Part shown: in pieces, positions 34,588-43,457 of the stretch
How positions within the stretch are numbered: the stretch's first letter is position 1
Layout of the letters: the number at the start of each line of letters is the position of its first letter
Source: an uncultured Alteromonas sp.
Lineage (GTDB): Bacteria; Pseudomonadota; Gammaproteobacteria; Enterobacterales; Alteromonadaceae
Length of the DNA: 62,779 bases
Direction of reading: 5' to 3'
NCBI RefSeq assembly: GCF_913058315.1
Contig: NZ_CAJXQY010000012.1
Location: 1 to 62,779, forward strand
The notes under the pieces: generated by a model
Seen by the model: only the letters and a program-made list of their open reading frames with translations
Told to the model about the DNA's origin: nothing
The model's database searches: none
Translations under genes and position numbers: made by a program

Positions 34588-35040
34588 GTGCTTGATTCAC
34601 GCTTTGACAGTCGGTTATTTGAACTCATACCTCACCGACCGCCGATGTTACTCATTAATAAAGTGCTGAAGGTCGATGAAAGATCCTCTTCCTCGTTAGT
34701 TCTGGTTGATGAGGATTCACCTTTTTTTGAACCTGGTTATGGTGTGCCTGCCTGGATAGGCCTTGAGTATATGGGCCAGACAGCGGCGTTGATTGCCGGT
34801 CATCAGTTGCAACAGGGGCTGGTGTCGCCCCATTTGGGCTTTCTCCTGGGGACCCGCGCTTTTAAAGCTGAGTGCAGTTACTTTGAAAAAGGCGAATATT
34901 CGGTGCGTTGCGAAGAAAAAGCAATCGTCGGTGACGGACTTGCAACGTTTGACTGCTTCATTGAAAATTACGACAAAACTTCACAAACAATAAAATGTCT
35001 GGCGACAGCCAGTTTATCGGTATTTCGCCGTCAGATATAA
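34588..35040 (+). CDS. apeP: ApeP-type 3-hydroxyacyl-ACP dehydratase subunit
   Basis: This 150-residue hot-dog protein starts at GTG 34588, three bases after the acyltransferase stop. It shows the FabA/FabZ N-terminal IPHRPPMLLINKV and the helix motif PAWIGLEYMGQTAALIAGH, where Glu is the acidic catalytic residue; the usual histidine motif is not obvious. This matches ApeP, the acidic partner of the ApeI dehydratase (32446). Together they would introduce the trans double bonds of the polyene. Confidence 0.85.
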   Translation: MLDSRFDSRLFELIPHRPPMLLINKVLKVDERSSSSLVLVDEDSPFFEPGYGVPAWIGLEYMGQTAALIAGHQLQQGLVSPHLGFLLGTRAFKAECSYFEKGEYSVRCEEKAIVGDGLATFDCFIENYDKTSQTIKCLATASLSVFRRQI

Positions 35041-35052
35041 AAAGGATGTACC

Positions 35053-36288
35053 TTGAGTAACCATAATTTCAGGCGTGTCGTCATTACTGGTGCAGGCGTT
35101 GTTTCTGCACTGGGCGATGACTGGGCACAAGTCAGAGCCACTATCGAGTCGAACAAGTCTGCCGTTTGTTTTATGCCAGACTGGCAAAAATACGAAGGAC
35201 TGGGCACTTACCTCGCTGCGCCTGTGCACAATTTCGAGTTGCCCTCCCACTATACCAAGAAAAGAAAGCGTAGCATGGGAAGGGTTGCTCAATTGGGCGT
35301 ACTGGCCACCGAACGGGCTCTCGCTGATGCCAACCTGCTTGATGATCCGGTCATTCGCTCAAAGGCCACAGGGGTTGCCTATGGCTCAGCGACAGGCAGC
35401 AGCCAGGCGGCATTAGAATTCGCCCCCATGCTTGAAAATATGTCAACCTCGCGCATTAACAGCAGTACTTATTTGCGTATGATGACGCACACTGCAGCGG
35501 TCAATATCAGCGTGTACTTCGGCACCCAGGGGCGTATGCATACCACATCGAGTGCCTGTACGGCGGGCAGCCAGGCTATTGGATACGCTTATGAAGCAAT
35601 TCGTTTTGGCAAACAGGATGTGATGATCGCCGGTGGCGCTGAGGAATTGTGCCCTTCACAAGCCGCCGTTTTTGATACGCTGTTTGCAGCAAGTACCAAA
35701 AATGACACACCGGAGGCCACCCCCCGCCCCTATGACAGAGACCGTGACGGCCTGGTTTTGGGCGAAGGTGCCTGTACTCTGATCCTTGAATCCTACGAGC
35801 ACGCGAAAGCCAGAGGCGCAAACATTCTGGCTGAAGTGAGCGGTTATGCCACTAACACCGACGGCACCTTCCTGGTAAAACCAAACCTGGAAACGGTTAC
35901 CCGGGTAATGACCGAAGCCATGGAAGATGCTGAGGTAACGCCGGAACAAATAGGCTACGTGTCTGCACATGGCACAGCCACGCAACACGGCGACATTGTT
36001 GAGAGTCAGGCAACCTATCAGGTTGTAGGGGCAAAGCCGGTAAGTTCGCTTAAGAGTTTCACCGGACACACTCTGGGCGCTTGTGGCTCTTTTGAAGTAT
36101 GGGCAACAATCAATATGATGAAGGACAAGTGTTTTGCGCCAACGCTGAACCTGGATAATATTGATCCGGAATGCGCTCCGCTGGACTACATTCAGCACGA
36201 GTGCAGAGAGATAACCACGGATTACTTTATGAGTAACAATCTGGCCTTTGGTGGCATTAACACTTCACTCATTATAAAGCGCGTATAA
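35053..36288 (+). CDS. Beta-ketoacyl-ACP synthase II-like (ApeR role)
   Basis: This 411-residue condensing enzyme begins at TTG 35053 with AAAGGA six bases upstream; the protein opens HNFRRVVITGAGVVSALGDDW, as FabF proteins do. The active site is complete: Cys169 in TTSSACTAGSQA, His306 in SAHGTATQHGD and His339 in FTGHTLGACG. With a separate KS/CLF pair upstream, this one matches the stand-alone KS (ApeR) thought to act in early rounds of elongation. It ends the first operon, ahead of a long hairpin. Confidence 0.88.
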   Translation: MSNHNFRRVVITGAGVVSALGDDWAQVRATIESNKSAVCFMPDWQKYEGLGTYLAAPVHNFELPSHYTKKRKRSMGRVAQLGVLATERALADANLLDDPVIRSKATGVAYGSATGSSQAALEFAPMLENMSTSRINSSTYLRMMTHTAAVNISVYFGTQGRMHTTSSACTAGSQAIGYAYEAIRFGKQDVMIAGGAEELCPSQAAVFDTLFAASTKNDTPEATPRPYDRDRDGLVLGEGACTLILESYEHAKARGANILAEVSGYATNTDGTFLVKPNLETVTRVMTEAMEDAEVTPEQIGYVSAHGTATQHGDIVESQATYQVVGAKPVSSLKSFTGHTLGACGSFEVWATINMMKDKCFAPTLNLDNIDPECAPLDYIQHECREITTDYFMSNNLAFGGINTSLIIKRV

Positions 36289-36294
36289 CTTTGC

Positions 36295-36335
36295 TTGAGC
36301 TTAACAGGGAGAACGAGTCTTCCTGTTAAGCTCAA
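36295..36335. terminator. Terminator between convergent KS and AMP-ligase genes
   Basis: A perfect 14-bp stem, TTGAGCTTAACAGG (36295-36308) with CCTGTTAAGCTCAA (36322-36335), lies in the 58-bp gap between two genes pointing at each other. It can end transcription from both sides, though neither strand has a long T-run. Confidence 0.75.
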
Positions 36336-36346
36336 TTAATATTGCT

Positions 36347-37717
36347 TCAACTGCGCGGCTTTCTTAACGATGCATGGAGCGCATCAATGTTTTTCCTTAA
36401 CAATTTGCCGTTGGGCTCCCGCGGTAAAGCATCCACCACATAAACCGGGCGCGGCACAAACGCGCTATCCAGATGTTGCTTTAAGAAAGCCAGCAAGTCG
36501 GCTTTTTGAACACCGTCTTTCAACGCCACAATGGCAACCAGTCGTGTTACCTGATTGGCGTCTTGTGGATAAAAGACAATGCCATCTTCCAGCCCTTTAA
36601 AGCGTAATAGTGTCTGGTTAATAGTAAATAACGAGCCGCGTTTTCCGGCAATTTTCACCAGATCTGACGCCCTGCCGGCAAGCACAAAGCGATTATCCGC
36701 CTGAAACTCTATAACATCCTGTAAAACAGTCGCTTCCGGCAGGTGTTCTGCAGTGACTGTTGTGGTGCCAGCCTGCTGACCAAAGTGTATCCCGGCGAAC
36801 TTCAGCCAGCTATTTTCAACGGCGGTTTGACGCACCGCCATCGAGCCGACTTCACTGCATCCATACACTTCTCTTAGCGGTGCCGAAAAGGCTTCTTCAA
36901 TCTCTTTAGCAAGCTCAACCGTGAGTGGCGAAGTGGCACATAATACCGAATGTAAAGGCTCCGCAGACTCAATACTGGCATACAATGCCCGCAAATGTAC
37001 CGGCGTTGAGACCAACATTCTTGGTGCAGGCAGCATATCAAGCGCGGCCAGAATATCCTGAGGAAAAAGCGGTTTTGCATCGCTCATACAAATATCACTG
37101 AACATGGCCAGCAATACCGACGTCTCAAGTCCCCACATATGTTGCGCTGGCATGGTCGCCAACTGATAAACCGTAGCCGGACTATCCGGCACCATAAATT
37201 CATAATTAATAGCGCTGCTGCGATGCAGGGTATGCCAGTACTTAAAATTAGGCTTGGACTTTCCGGTAGAGCCCGATGTAAAACTAATACAGGCCAGCTG
37301 ATCATCTCCAATCATTGGTACAGAGGGTTGAGTATGGCCGTCTGAAGCGAAAGAAACACTCAGAATATTCATGGCAGGTATGCCCGCCACTACATCGCTG
37401 CCATCATGAATGATGTAGCACCCGGCATAATCTTCACTGAGTTCTTTTTGCGTAGCAGTATTTTTATTCGGGGGCAGCAAATTAACATCGCCGCGCAGGA
37501 TTGCCGCGCAAAATCCCACTAAAAAAAGATAGCGATTCTCACAAAGGTTAATAGCGTACTTACCGGCAGGCAGACTCTCAGCCACACGGCACACGTGGGC
37601 AACAAACTGATTTGTATCGATAACACCGCGGCCCAGCCCGAGCGCTTCTATCGGTTGAGTTAAATAAGCAATGTGGTCGCTTGGCTTGCGTGATACCAGG
37701 GGAAATGTATTTGACAT
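36347..37717 (-). CDS. AMP-dependent aryl-acid ligase/acyl-ACP synthetase (ApeH role)
   Basis: This 456-residue ANL-family ligase has the adenylate-forming P-loop ISFTSGSTGKSKPN, the aromatic/acceptor motif YGCSEVGSMAVRQ, the hinge region VLAGRASDLVKIAGKRG and the C-terminal catalytic lysine in PREPNGKLLRKN. It would activate an aryl acid and load it onto an ACP as polyene starter. Its length is on the short side for the family. It is transcribed away from the chorismatase gene across a shared gap with the TAGTTTAAACTA palindrome. A hydroxybenzoate substrate is inferred from that pairing. Confidence 0.85.
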   Translation of the reverse strand: MSNTFPLVSRKPSDHIAYLTQPIEALGLGRGVIDTNQFVAHVCRVAESLPAGKYAINLCENRYLFLVGFCAAILRGDVNLLPPNKNTATQKELSEDYAGCYIIHDGSDVVAGIPAMNILSVSFASDGHTQPSVPMIGDDQLACISFTSGSTGKSKPNFKYWHTLHRSSAINYEFMVPDSPATVYQLATMPAQHMWGLETSVLLAMFSDICMSDAKPLFPQDILAALDMLPAPRMLVSTPVHLRALYASIESAEPLHSVLCATSPLTVELAKEIEEAFSAPLREVYGCSEVGSMAVRQTAVENSWLKFAGIHFGQQAGTTTVTAEHLPEATVLQDVIEFQADNRFVLAGRASDLVKIAGKRGSLFTINQTLLRFKGLEDGIVFYPQDANQVTRLVAIVALKDGVQKADLLAFLKQHLDSAFVPRPVYVVDALPREPNGKLLRKNIDALHASLRKPRS

Positions 37718-37798
37718 GAAACTTATAATTTTAATTGTGACCTGAATACCGACCGGCCTAGCGTCCTTGCCCGTATTCGCTTTATTTTCGATATTCGC

Positions 37799-37810
37799 TA
37801 GTTTAAACTA
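37799..37810. promoter_or_regulatory. Palindromic operator candidate TAGTTTAAACTA, copy 2
   Basis: This copy is identical to the 12-mer at 27912-27923 and shares the next base (C) on the right. It lies 81 bp before the ligase start and 165 bp before the chorismatase start, in the second divergent gap of the cluster. Finding the same perfect palindrome in both divergent promoter regions suggests one regulator switches the whole cluster. Confidence 0.6.
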
Positions 37811-37975
37811 CTGCAAAATTAAAAACTAACATTGTATCAAGGAATGATTGCACAATAATCGCAACATTGCTGATCTTCGACACCGGACCAATCTTCGACA
37901 ATACCAGGATGGTTCTTCACATTTACCGGCAGAAAATCTGCTCTTTTTCAGAGTATCATCACATTTAGTTTTATC

Positions 37976-38914
37976 ATGCTAAAACAACAGTTCATTTCCA
38001 CACCAGTAAAAGAAGTACTTGCGGACGATTACACTTTAGCGGTTATTCCGTTAGCTAAGCAGTGTGAACCCTTTGAAGCCGGAATGATTACCACTGGCCT
38101 GGAAGGCATAGCCGCACGGTCAGCCAGTGAAGTGTGGACAGTTTCGCTGCCCACAGAGAGAGGACAGACAGGCAACACTTACTGGTCGAAAACCAGTGAG
38201 CTAATCTGCCTCGCCCACTGGCTTAGTAAAGATGAATGCGAAAATATTGAGTACTCTACGCAAAAAGCGTATGAGTCAGTGTTATCAGTAATGACTGAGC
38301 ATGGGTTTTCTTATCCGTTTCGCTTTTGGAATTATCTGCCTGCCATTAACGCAGGGACCGGCGATGACGAACTGTATAAAAAGTTCTGTACCGGGCGCCT
38401 CAAAGCCTTTGAGAATGCAGGCCTGACACCCGCCAGTTTTCCTGCTGCATCAGCACTTGGCCACCATTCTGATGGGGCGGTTATTTATCTGTTTGCCAGC
38501 AACCAGGTACCGCAGCATTTTAAAAATAATCATCAGGTCAATGCATATGAATATCCCCGTCAGTACGGGGTCAGCAGTCCGTCATTTGCCCGTGCGACCG
38601 CAGTCAGCCTGAACGCAGTTAACTATCTGTTTATTTCGGGCACTGCGAGTATTACCGGCCATCAGACGCTGGGCGAAAACGATCTCGAAAAGCAGTTAGA
38701 AGTAACCCAAAGCAATATAGAGCACCTGCTTACTACGGCGAATCCTGAAAGCCTGTCATTATCAACGTTCAAAGTGTATGTACGCCACCCCGATGATGTG
38801 GCATTTACACGCAACTGGCTGGAAGCCCGCTACCCGGGCGTTGAAATGCTATTTACCATTGCAGACATATGCCGCAAAGAATTACTGGTCGAAATAGAAT
38901 GTTTCTGTATTTAG
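37976..38914 (+). CDS. Chorismatase-family enzyme (FkbO/Hyg5/XanB2 type), hydroxybenzoate former
   Basis: This 312-residue protein has the chorismatase/RidA-like architecture. Signatures are PFRFWNYLPAINAGTGDDE (from residue 115), KKFCTGRLKAFENAG, the stretch AYEYPRQYGVSSPSFARATAV and FISGTASITGHQTLG. Enzymes of this family hydrolyse chorismate. XanB2 of Xanthomonas gives 3- and 4-hydroxybenzoate, the aryl head of xanthomonadin and a precursor of ubiquinone. The gene leads the second rightward operon and diverges from the aryl-acid ligase. Together they give a complete starter route from chorismate. Whether 3- or 4-hydroxybenzoate is made cannot be read by eye. Confidence 0.88.
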   Translation: MLKQQFISTPVKEVLADDYTLAVIPLAKQCEPFEAGMITTGLEGIAARSASEVWTVSLPTERGQTGNTYWSKTSELICLAHWLSKDECENIEYSTQKAYESVLSVMTEHGFSYPFRFWNYLPAINAGTGDDELYKKFCTGRLKAFENAGLTPASFPAASALGHHSDGAVIYLFASNQVPQHFKNNHQVNAYEYPRQYGVSSPSFARATAVSLNAVNYLFISGTASITGHQTLGENDLEKQLEVTQSNIEHLLTTANPESLSLSTFKVYVRHPDDVAFTRNWLEARYPGVEMLFTIADICRKELLVEIECFCI

Positions 38915-38945
38915 CAATTCGCCAGCGTTGTAACGGCAGGGCCTG

Positions 38946-39749
38946 ATGATGCAACTGACCCGCTTGCGTAAAGTGTGGCAAATTAGTTCCGCCGCATTCT
39001 GTTATTTTCTGTTTGGACTCGGCGCCCTGATTGTGGGCATTTTTTTCCGTTTGCTAAGCCCGTTGCCTTTTATCCCGGCCGCCAAAAGGCAACATATGAT
39101 TCGTTGGAGCGTGCATAAAGGTTGCTTAACTTTTATCAGGATCATGCGCTTTTTTGGTTTGATCCGATACACCTTTGACGTGGACTCAATGAAGCAGGCT
39201 CGCACCGGGCATATAGTGATTGCCAATCACCCGTCTCTTATTGACGTTGTGTTGTTGCTGGCGGTGAATGAACAGATGTGCTGCTTTGTGAAAAGTGCGG
39301 TGTGGGAGAGCATTTTTACCGGTGCCGTGGTGCGTCAGGCAGGCTACATCCCCAACAACGCTGAGCAAGTGTTGCCCATGGCAGCCGCTAAGCTGGAAGC
39401 CGGTGAGAATATTTTAATTTTCCCGGAAGGCACTCGCACCAAGGAAGACAGTGTTATTCGGTTTAAACGCGGTGCTGCTAATATGGCCGTCGCTGTTAAT
39501 GCGGCTATTATGCCCATAGTGATTGAATGCCACCCCAGGGCGCTTAAGAAAGGCGATAAGTGGTACGATATCCCCCCTGGCGGTCCGAAATTTAAGTTAA
39601 CCTCGAAAAATCTGATTACCCTTGAAGATTGTATTGACACAAGCCTGCCAAGGCCGAAACAATACAGACAACTCACAAGTTATCTGGAAAGTTATTACGA
39701 ACGTCAGCTTATTGCGGTTTCAGATACAAACATACCCTCTGAAAAATAA
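38946..39749 (+). CDS. PlsC-like 1-acylglycerol-3-phosphate acyltransferase
   Basis: The product has 267 residues with an N-terminal hydrophobic anchor (about 13-38). The acyltransferase block I IVIANHPSLIDVVLLL carries the family's essential His and Asp (H-x4-D, about residues 91-96), and block III reads ILIFPEGTRTKED (about 157-169). Such enzymes acylate the glycerol backbone of phospholipids. In pigment clusters a copy like this (ApeD-like, or xan acyltransferases) is thought to help attach the polyene to a lipid anchor. The TGATG at the start offers two adjacent ATG codons (38946 and 38949). It lies between the chorismatase and the second ACP. Confidence 0.87.
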   Translation: MMQLTRLRKVWQISSAAFCYFLFGLGALIVGIFFRLLSPLPFIPAAKRQHMIRWSVHKGCLTFIRIMRFFGLIRYTFDVDSMKQARTGHIVIANHPSLIDVVLLLAVNEQMCCFVKSAVWESIFTGAVVRQAGYIPNNAEQVLPMAAAKLEAGENILIFPEGTRTKEDSVIRFKRGAANMAVAVNAAIMPIVIECHPRALKKGDKWYDIPPGGPKFKLTSKNLITLEDCIDTSLPRPKQYRQLTSYLESYYERQLIAVSDTNIPSEK

Positions 39750-39765
39750 GAATTAGTGAAATAAT

Positions 39766-40020
39766 ATGAACACAGAAAAAGAAAATATCCTTACACAAGT
39801 ACGTGAAACCCTGGTTGAACTATTCGATCTTGAGCCGTCTGAAGTGGTACCAGAAGCAAAGCTTTACGAAGATTTGGATATCGATAGTATCGATGCCGTA
39901 GACTTGTTAATTGATCTGAAAAAGTCTACCAAAGTGGATCTTACCCCTGCACAGTTTAAACAGGTTCGCACCATTCAGGACGTTGTTGACGTATTAGCCG
40001 AACTATCAGTTAAGGCGTAA
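39766..40020 (+). CDS. Acyl carrier protein 2 of the aryl polyene cluster
   Basis: This 84-residue acidic protein has the motif LDIDSIDAVDLL; Ser41 is the phosphopantetheine site. It is distinct from the first ACP (27969), as expected for the paired carriers of aryl polyene systems, one possibly loaded with the hydroxybenzoate starter and the other with malonate. It is followed six bases later by the thioesterase gene. Confidence 0.9.
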   Translation: MNTEKENILTQVRETLVELFDLEPSEVVPEAKLYEDLDIDSIDAVDLLIDLKKSTKVDLTPAQFKQVRTIQDVVDVLAELSVKA

Positions 40021-40026
40021 CAGGCC

Positions 40027-40446
40027 ATGAAAAAAGTAAGCCTGGATATTGATATTCCTTTTTTTGACGTTGATGCGTACCGGGTTGTCTGGCATGGCAA
40101 TTACCCCAAGTACATTGAAATGTCCCGCTGTGCATTATTGTCGGAGATTGGTTGTCCTTATAGCGTGATGGAAGAACATGGTTTTTTCTTTCCTATCGTT
40201 GATATTCAGGTGAAATACATTAAGCCATTATTATTTGAGCAAAAAGTGGTTATCGAATCATGGCTGACTGAGTGGGAAAATCGCCTGAAAATCAGTTATG
40301 TCATTAAAGACAAAGCAAGTGGTGAAATATACACCAAAGCCAAAACCACCCAGTTTGCGGTAGCGATGCCAGACCAGATCACCCAGTTTGAATCGCCGCC
40401 TTTTCTGGTTGAAACGATCCATGCATGGCTGAACAAGCATGATTAA
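40027..40446 (+). CDS. Hot-dog acyl thioesterase (YbgC/4-hydroxybenzoyl-CoA type)
   Basis: This 139-residue thioesterase has the signature FFDVDAYRVVWHGNYPKYIEMSR, where Asp is the catalytic residue of the 4-hydroxybenzoyl-CoA thioesterase family. It would release aberrant or finished acyl chains from ACP; the corresponding gene in characterised clusters is ApeK. It starts six bases after the ACP stop and overlaps the next gene by eight bases. Confidence 0.87.
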   Translation: MKKVSLDIDIPFFDVDAYRVVWHGNYPKYIEMSRCALLSEIGCPYSVMEEHGFFFPIVDIQVKYIKPLLFEQKVVIESWLTEWENRLKISYVIKDKASGEIYTKAKTTQFAVAMPDQITQFESPPFLVETIHAWLNKHD

Positions 40447-41128
40447 ATGTTGGCCGGGGGTTATTTTCTGTGTGCTGCTATGTGGCTTAGTACCACGTCA
40501 TGTACAGGCCTCCCCTCGTCAGCCGGATGAAGCAGCACTACTGGCGGAGATCTTTCCGTCTGGCTGCCATTTTTCGGGGCATTTTTCGCAACAGAAGACC
40601 ATTCAGGGCGTACCGGTACCTCTCTCATCAACCGGCGACTTTTACTATTCCTGTGATCTTGGTTTGGTCTGGCACACCCAAACGCCTTTTAATGAAGCCA
40701 TTCTCTACGTAAACAGTAGCAATAACTTCAGGGCTGATGCCGACGGCGCACTGACGCCGTTAACCGGCACCACCCGATACATTATGTCGAATATTTTTGT
40801 GCGTTTACTCAAGGGTGATACCGGCTATTTTATTGACGAATTTGCCATTTCACCGGGCGAGCAAAGCGGGAGGGTGACATTACGCCCCGAAAGTGAATAT
40901 ATTCGTAAAGGACTCGATACCATTATGGTAAGCAAAACGACCGACCAGGACAAAGGCGTGTCACTGAATATCGAGGTGATCGATGCTACCGGCCAGCACA
41001 CCAATGTAGTGATTAGTGAAGTTGAGCAATATACAGTCAACGGTAAACGAGCCGCTTACGAACAATGCGAGAGCCTTTATTCAGACACTACATGGTGTCA
41101 GGTGTTACGATCTCCCTCGCGCTACTGA
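40439..41128 (+). CDS. LolA-like periplasmic carrier of the aryl polyene cluster
   Basis: The product has 229 residues with a signal peptide (MIKCWPGVIFCVLLCGLVP, cleavage after VQA). The mature part resembles LolA: FSGHFSQQKTIQGVPVPLSSTGDFYYS, then GLVWHTQTPFNE. LolA proteins ferry lipids across the periplasm. Cluster-encoded versions are thought to carry the lipid-linked polyene to the outer membrane, working with the MMPL exporter encoded next. It carries several cysteines (for example in PSGCHFSG and YEQCESLYSDTTWCQV) that may form disulfides. Confidence 0.83.
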   Translation: MIKCWPGVIFCVLLCGLVPRHVQASPRQPDEAALLAEIFPSGCHFSGHFSQQKTIQGVPVPLSSTGDFYYSCDLGLVWHTQTPFNEAILYVNSSNNFRADADGALTPLTGTTRYIMSNIFVRLLKGDTGYFIDEFAISPGEQSGRVTLRPESEYIRKGLDTIMVSKTTDQDKGVSLNIEVIDATGQHTNVVISEVEQYTVNGKRAAYEQCESLYSDTTWCQVLRSPSRY

Positions 41129-41144
41129 CCGCTAATTGTTACTC

Positions 41145-43457
41145 ATGAAAACCCTGCTGTTGCCGCTCACGTTTATCCTGGTTGTCATCCTTAGTGCTGC
41201 TGTATTTGTACTGAATATCCAGCACCTTCAGATAGATACAAATCTCAATGATTTAAACCCGACGCAAATTAGCGAACCGGGCTTAAAGAAGGCTATCGAC
41301 TCCTTAACCAACGATATTAGTCAGCGCTTTATGGTGGTGATTAAAGGCGAAGATAAAACCGCAGTACTCAACAGCAAAGCAGCCCTGCAAGACAAACTCA
41401 ATGCACTGCCAGAATTAACCGTTATTGAGGATACCGCCCTGCAAAATGAGTATCTCGACGTATTATCTGCTTATCGGTTTCACCTGTTGTCAGACGACCA
41501 GCGCCGGTCACTTGAAGTAAACAGTCACCAGCAAATCGCAGACCGTGCATTGCGCAAACTTTATCAGATTGGTGATGGTGTCAGGCTTATCCCTTTCGAA
41601 CAGGATCCGCTGGGTTGGTTTTCAGATTATCTGCTGACCAATTTTGACAACCAGGATATGCCCTTTCAGTCGTCGAATTCAGACACACTAAACCAAATCA
41701 CGTCTTTTTCCGTGATGTTCAGCACCTTTCCAAGCGGTATGTCGGCGCAACAGTCTGTGTATAGCCGGATCCAGGTCCTTGAGAAGCAAATCAGCGAGCA
41801 ATATAACGTTACTGTTTTACGCTCGGGAATGTTCTTCTTTGCCGTAGACTCAGCGCAATCGGCAAAAGCCGATATTCAGCTTATTGCGATAGGCTCCGTG
41901 GCTGGCATATTGCTATTAATGATGTTGGTGTTTCGCTCATTGCTCCCACTATTTTTGTCGCTAAGTTCCATCGCCATTGGAGTAGGCTTTGGAGTGATTA
42001 CCAGTACTGTGGTTTTCGGTTCCATTCACGTCCTGACCATCGTCTTTGGTGCCAGCCTCATCGGGATTGTGGTCGATTACTCATTACATTACTTTTACCA
42101 TTATCTGGCTCACCGGCACGTGTCAAACACAGCTCACTCAAATGTGTTGTTTCGGGCTATGCTGCTGAGTGTCATCACGTCGTTGGTGGGATACGGTGCA
42201 TTGGGTCTGTCTGATCTGCTGATCCTGAAGAAAGTTGCCTTATTTTCCTGTTCGGGCCTGGCGATGGCCTGGTTAAGCGTTATGTTATTGGGCCCGCTGG
42301 TTATTCGCCGACCTATCGAAGCGCGTCAGTCACTATTAAAAAGCATTATTCATGGATGTCAGAAAGTCCTGGCACAGCGCCCTCGCCTATTGGTGCTTAC
42401 CGGGCTCATTCTAAGCTGTGCCTGCGCTGGCTATATTTATTCTGGTAACCCCAAAACCAATGACGATCCGAGGCGCTTTTTTCACGTTTCCGAGTCCTTA
42501 TTGAGCCAGGAGCAGGAAGTCGCTAATTTAACTCAGATTTATGAACCTGGACGCTATTTGCTGATCCGGGGCAATACCCCTGAGGCGATATTTACCGCTC
42601 TGGACGCTATCAATGCCGCTCACGGTGTTGAGCCCCATACCATAACCAGCGTGGCAGACTATCTGCAATCCCCGCAACAACAACTCAATAACTATGCACT
42701 GCAAGCGAAGCTGTACGAGGATGGCGGCGCCCTCGATACGTTCGCCGCTACCATTGGCATTGCCCCAAAAGTCAGCGAGCAGGTAAAGCAGGATTATAAA
42801 CTCGCTGCCGGCAACCCTCTTCGCTTTAATGAATTACTCAGGCACTTGCCCTCTTTACCACCTTTGTGGTTTGAGCATGAAAACACCATTTACAGCTTCG
42901 CCCTGATTAAAAAAGGCAGTGATCTGGCAGCCATCGAAACGGCCAGCACCACTATTGATGGCGTGGAATATGTCAATACACTGGCCAATGCCAGCAAAGC
43001 ATTAAAAGCCCAGCGAGAAACCGGCACAACACTGCTATTTTTAGCTTATGCGCTGATTGCCCTGTTGGTTGGTGCTTACTATCGAAAAATGTCAGCCGTG
43101 TTACTGTTACTTATCCCTGCTTCAGCCAGCCTCATAGCCATCGCACTGGTTAGCGCACTGGGACACTCCATCAATGTGTTCCATGTCATGGCGTTATTTT
43201 TAGTACTTGGTCTGGGCATGGATTACATTATATTTGCCAAAGAAATGGCCAGCCACCCGGACACCACTCAACAGGCTATTTTGCTGTCAGCCGTTACCAG
43301 CCTGTTATCGTTTGGACTCCTCGCATTCAGTTCAATGCCGATTGTTCAGGCCTTTGGTAGCATTATCCTCATTGGCAATACGATTAATTTTATAGCAGCA
43401 ATCAGCCTGTTTAATACCAGTCAGACTACACACGAGAAAGGAAATTATGGCCGATAA
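41145..43457 (+). CDS. MMPL/RND-family exporter of the aryl polyene cluster
   Basis: The product has 770 residues in two homologous halves. Each half has an initial span (LLLPLTFILVVILSAAVFVL at the N-terminus, VLTGLILSCACAGYIYSG in the middle), a large periplasmic domain, and a five-span block (for example SVAGILLLMMLVFRSLLPLFL). Total spans are about 12. MMPL proteins move lipids out of the inner membrane, and in xanthomonadin and aryl polyene clusters one of them exports the pigment. I prefer ATG 41145 over the TTG at 41136. Its 3' end overlaps the ketoreductase gene by 11 bases. Confidence 0.88.
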   Translation: MKTLLLPLTFILVVILSAAVFVLNIQHLQIDTNLNDLNPTQISEPGLKKAIDSLTNDISQRFMVVIKGEDKTAVLNSKAALQDKLNALPELTVIEDTALQNEYLDVLSAYRFHLLSDDQRRSLEVNSHQQIADRALRKLYQIGDGVRLIPFEQDPLGWFSDYLLTNFDNQDMPFQSSNSDTLNQITSFSVMFSTFPSGMSAQQSVYSRIQVLEKQISEQYNVTVLRSGMFFFAVDSAQSAKADIQLIAIGSVAGILLLMMLVFRSLLPLFLSLSSIAIGVGFGVITSTVVFGSIHVLTIVFGASLIGIVVDYSLHYFYHYLAHRHVSNTAHSNVLFRAMLLSVITSLVGYGALGLSDLLILKKVALFSCSGLAMAWLSVMLLGPLVIRRPIEARQSLLKSIIHGCQKVLAQRPRLLVLTGLILSCACAGYIYSGNPKTNDDPRRFFHVSESLLSQEQEVANLTQIYEPGRYLLIRGNTPEAIFTALDAINAAHGVEPHTITSVADYLQSPQQQLNNYALQAKLYEDGGALDTFAATIGIAPKVSEQVKQDYKLAAGNPLRFNELLRHLPSLPPLWFEHENTIYSFALIKKGSDLAAIETASTTIDGVEYVNTLANASKALKAQRETGTTLLFLAYALIALLVGAYYRKMSAVLLLLIPASASLIAIALVSALGHSINVFHVMALFLVLGLGMDYIIFAKEMASHPDTTQQAILLSAVTSLLSFGLLAFSSMPIVQAFGSIILIGNTINFIAAISLFNTSQTTHEKGNYGR

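Noticed and set aside
41136..41144. TTG start for the MMPL exporter
   Set aside because: The ATG at 41145 gives the usual basic residue followed directly by the first membrane span. The TTG adds three residues and has no better ribosome site.
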